NCBI GenBank assembly: GCA_030539985.1
Contig: JAUNXD010000067.1
Span: 1 to 8,287 of the forward strand
Reading direction: 5' to 3'
Length of the DNA stretch: 8,287 nucleotides
DNA from: Methanobrevibacter sp.
GTDB lineage: Archaea; Methanobacteriota; Methanobacteria; Methanobacteriales; Methanobacteriaceae
The notes below the pieces were generated by a model. The model had not been told where the DNA came from and made no database searches. It was given only the letters and a program-made list of their open reading frames with translations. Each line of letters begins with the position of its first letter. The first letter of the stretch is position 1. This document shows positions 6,947 to 8,287 of this stretch, in pieces. Made by a program: the position numbers and the translations under genes.

Positions 6947-6984
6947 AAAAAGTAATAAATCTAAGAGTTTAACTCTATAGATTT
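6945..6984. terminator. Inverted repeat with T run between convergent genes
   Basis: AAATCTA (6957-6963) pairs with TAGATTT (6978-6984), and inside it AGAG (6964-6967) pairs with CTCT (6973-6976), with one bulged A at 6977 and a TTTAA loop. On the minus strand the hairpin is followed by a T7 run (complement of 6945-6951), which would end the ribH-mmp11 transcript. The right arm overlaps the mmp11 stop codon. On the plus strand the hairpin follows the glycosyltransferase stop by about 10 bases, with a T5 run at the end of that gene, so it may work in both directions. Confidence 0.5.
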
Positions 6985-7918
6985 ACCTGTCATAAGCTTT
7001 TACAGCCTCTTCAACATCATCATAAAGTCCAAGAGCTGCAAGAGCGCCAACTTTACCTTGCTCACCGGTAACTGCAATCAATGGAATATCTAATTCTTTT
7101 GCTACAGATTCTGCAGTTTCAACATCCATCATTCCAGATTTTGTTGCGATTGAGTATTCTCTTAATTTTTCGGGAATATCCAAACCTTCCAGAATAGCAA
7201 TTGCTGTTTTATCAGATAAGGTATCTCTTTTAAGAATTTCAATGACCCTGTCAATCAATTTCTGTTTTTTGGATTCCTCAACAGCAAAGGTAAGGGCAAT
7301 TGATACACAATTTTGGGTTTTGTGAGGGTTGTGTGGATATAGTTGGACAATAATGTGATCCAGATATTCAAATCCTTCACCTGCAAGCTCAACACCAAGG
7401 TTGTGAGCCATTGTCCATGTTGCACCTGCATCTTTAGTGTCGGTATCATCAACACCGATAACTACTTTTTCAAGTTTAGGTGTTACAACAGTTGCCTTTC
7501 CAGCTTTTGAGCCTCCTCCAACTTGGATAAGTTCAACATACTTGACACCTTCTCCCATTCCTCTACACATTCCGGCTCCAACACCTGCTCCGGCAAGTCC
7601 CGCATGTGTTACCTTTACTTCATCGCCGTCAATAGCAATTTCATCAATTCCGGCAGCATTGAAACTGGCTTTCAAATCAAGAGGAGCACTGCCCACATGA
7701 CATTTGTAAACATGCTTGTTTCCGTCACGGTAAGCGGAGTCAATAAGCTCGGAATTGTTTCTGTACTGATTCAATAACCAATGTGACCCTGAAATGCATG
7801 GATGGTATTCTACAATCTCAACCTTGTCGCCATCGACCATGGTAAGGACTTTCTCATATGGTGCAATCCATGGGTCATCAAATTTTTCCCTTAATTCGTT
7901 TGGTTTTAGAATTTCCAT
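6983..7918 (-). CDS. mmp11: Methanogenesis marker protein 11
   Basis: This 311-residue protein matches methanogenesis marker protein 11, a family described as confined to methanogenic archaea and of unknown biochemical function. The central motif VIGVDDTDTKDAGATW (153-168), with YPHNPHKTQN (194-203), resembles the nucleotide-binding part of TiaS (tRNA-Ile2 agmatinylcytidine synthetase), whose own motifs are of the form GIDDTDS and NPN-WKTRGN. An ATP-dependent reaction is therefore plausible but unproven. The N-terminal half has a glycine-rich stretch, AGLAGAGVGAGMCRGMGEG (106-124), and cysteines at 41, 73, 118 and 204. It has no signal peptide or membrane segment, so it is probably cytoplasmic. 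The ATG follows the ribH stop by 7 bases, with GTGAT 3 bases upstream, so it is probably coupled to ribH. The start is well supported by this site. Confidence 0.88.
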   Translation of the reverse strand: MEILKPNELREKFDDPWIAPYEKVLTMVDGDKVEIVEYHPCISGSHWLLNQYRNNSELIDSAYRDGNKHVYKCHVGSAPLDLKASFNAAGIDEIAIDGDEVKVTHAGLAGAGVGAGMCRGMGEGVKYVELIQVGGGSKAGKATVVTPKLEKVVIGVDDTDTKDAGATWTMAHNLGVELAGEGFEYLDHIIVQLYPHNPHKTQNCVSIALTFAVEESKKQKLIDRVIEILKRDTLSDKTAIAILEGLDIPEKLREYSIATKSGMMDVETAESVAKELDIPLIAVTGEQGKVGALAALGLYDDVEEAVKAYDR

Positions 7919-7921
7919 TTA

Positions 7922-7926
7922 ATCAC
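7922..7926 (-). promoter_or_regulatory. Ribosome binding site of mmp11 overlapping the ribH stop codon
   Basis: On the minus strand the junction reads TAGTGAT, three bases, then ATG. GTGAT pairs with the 16S rRNA tail, and its first G belongs to the ribH stop codon. The nine bases TCTAGTGAT are identical at the purE-ubiD junction. Confidence 0.65.
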
Positions 7927-8287
7927 TAGATTTCTTTTAATCTGTCGCACATTTTAATGGCCGCTTCAACAGCGCTTTTTGCATTTTTAACACGTCTGTG
8001 AGCATCCATTCTTGTCATGCCCGGTCCAGTAATACCAAGTGCAACCGGAGTATCGTATTCAAGTGCTAAATCAGCTATTTTACGGGAAGCATGCTGTGCC
8101 ACGATTTGATCGTGGTCAGTTGCACCTTCAATTACCGCACCGAGAGTGATAATTGCGTCGTATTCCCCTTTTTGCAATAGCTTTTTGATTACAAGAGGCA
8201 TGTCAAATACGCCTGGAACTGCAACCACTTTTGTAATTTCACAGCCTCTGTTTTTTGCTTCTGCCTGAGCGAGTTCTAACATCATTT
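7926..8287 (-). CDS. ribH: 6,7-dimethyl-8-ribityllumazine synthase, 5' end cut by the window
   Basis: This enzyme joins 5-amino-6-ribitylaminouracil and 3,4-dihydroxy-2-butanone 4-phosphate to give 6,7-dimethyl-8-ribityllumazine, the direct precursor of riboflavin. The 119 visible residues contain VPGVFDMP (23-30), GAVIEGATDHDQIV (49-62, with catalytic-type His58) and ALGITGPGMTR (82-92), in the archaeal version. Archaeal RibH is about 135-140 residues long, and the usual N-terminus precedes a segment like this Met-Met pair. The ATG at 8285 is therefore very probably internal, and about 15-20 residues lie beyond the window edge. It is the upstream gene of a pair with mmp11. Confidence 0.93.
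   Translation of the reverse strand, partial: MMLELAQAEAKNRGCEITKVVAVPGVFDMPLVIKKLLQKGEYDAIITLGAVIEGATDHDQIVAQHASRKIADLALEYDTPVALGITGPGMTRMDAHRRVKNAKSAVEAAIKMCDRLKEI

Noticed and set aside
7437..7777. Plus-strand open frames opposite mmp11
   Set aside because: They mirror the conserved Mmp11 frame, and their Pro/Ala/Ser-rich translation reflects the complement of its glycine-rich stretch.
8283..8285. ATG at 8285 as the true start of ribH
   Set aside because: Archaeal RibH proteins have a further 15-20 residues before this Met-Met pair, including the first beta strand, so the gene must continue past the window edge.
1..8287. CRISPR array, tRNA, rRNA, riboswitch or complete insertion sequence
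   Set aside because: I found no regularly spaced repeats, no cloverleaf-like segment with a CCA-type end, no recognisable aptamer motif and no transposase; only the 12-base repeat pair at the left end was seen.

Overview
The window looks like a chromosomal segment of a low-GC methanogenic archaeon of the order Methanobacteriales, most like Methanobrevibacter. The grounds are a protein matching methanogenesis marker protein 11, an archaeal-type lumazine synthase, a two-domain PurE of the kind described from Methanobrevibacter smithii and Methanothermobacter, a UbiD-family decarboxylase of the archaeal size class, GGTGA-type ribosome binding sites and TATA-like promoter elements. The genus is an inference from gene content, not from a database match.

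Layout from left to right. Bases 1-616 hold no gene that can be defended. They contain a 12-base direct repeat, short open stretches that may be gene remnants, and near 593-610 the T-rich terminator of the next operon. Bases 617-2903 (minus strand) carry purE followed by ubiD, 7 bases apart, with the purE stop codon lying inside the ubiD ribosome binding site. Bases 2961-5108 (minus strand) carry tex, a bacterial-type Tex/Spt6-like RNA-binding protein just upstream of purE. A 134-base divergent promoter region (5112-5245) separates tex from a plus-strand gene (5246-6946) for a membrane-bound GT81/GT2-like glycosyltransferase with an unusual outward-facing C-terminal domain. A short convergent gap with an inverted repeat (6957-6984) follows. 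The right end (6983-8287, minus strand) is a ribH-mmp11 pair, with ribH cut by the window edge.

Possible functional links. PurE serves purine synthesis. The UbiD homologue is best explained as the anhydromevalonate phosphate decarboxylase of the archaeal mevalonate pathway, which would feed isoprenoid lipids; UbiD enzymes use prenylated FMN. RibH makes the precursor of riboflavin and so of FMN. Mmp11 is methanogen-specific and of unknown function, with a TiaS-like nucleotide-binding motif. The glycosyltransferase probably works at the membrane on a surface or lipid-linked glycan.

The most unusual item is this glycosyltransferase. It couples a cytoplasmic GT81-like catalytic domain to an external domain with a two-fold internal repeat, suggestive of a double-psi beta-barrel, and a cluster of N-glycosylation sequons. 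No CRISPR array, tRNA, rRNA or intact mobile element was seen.
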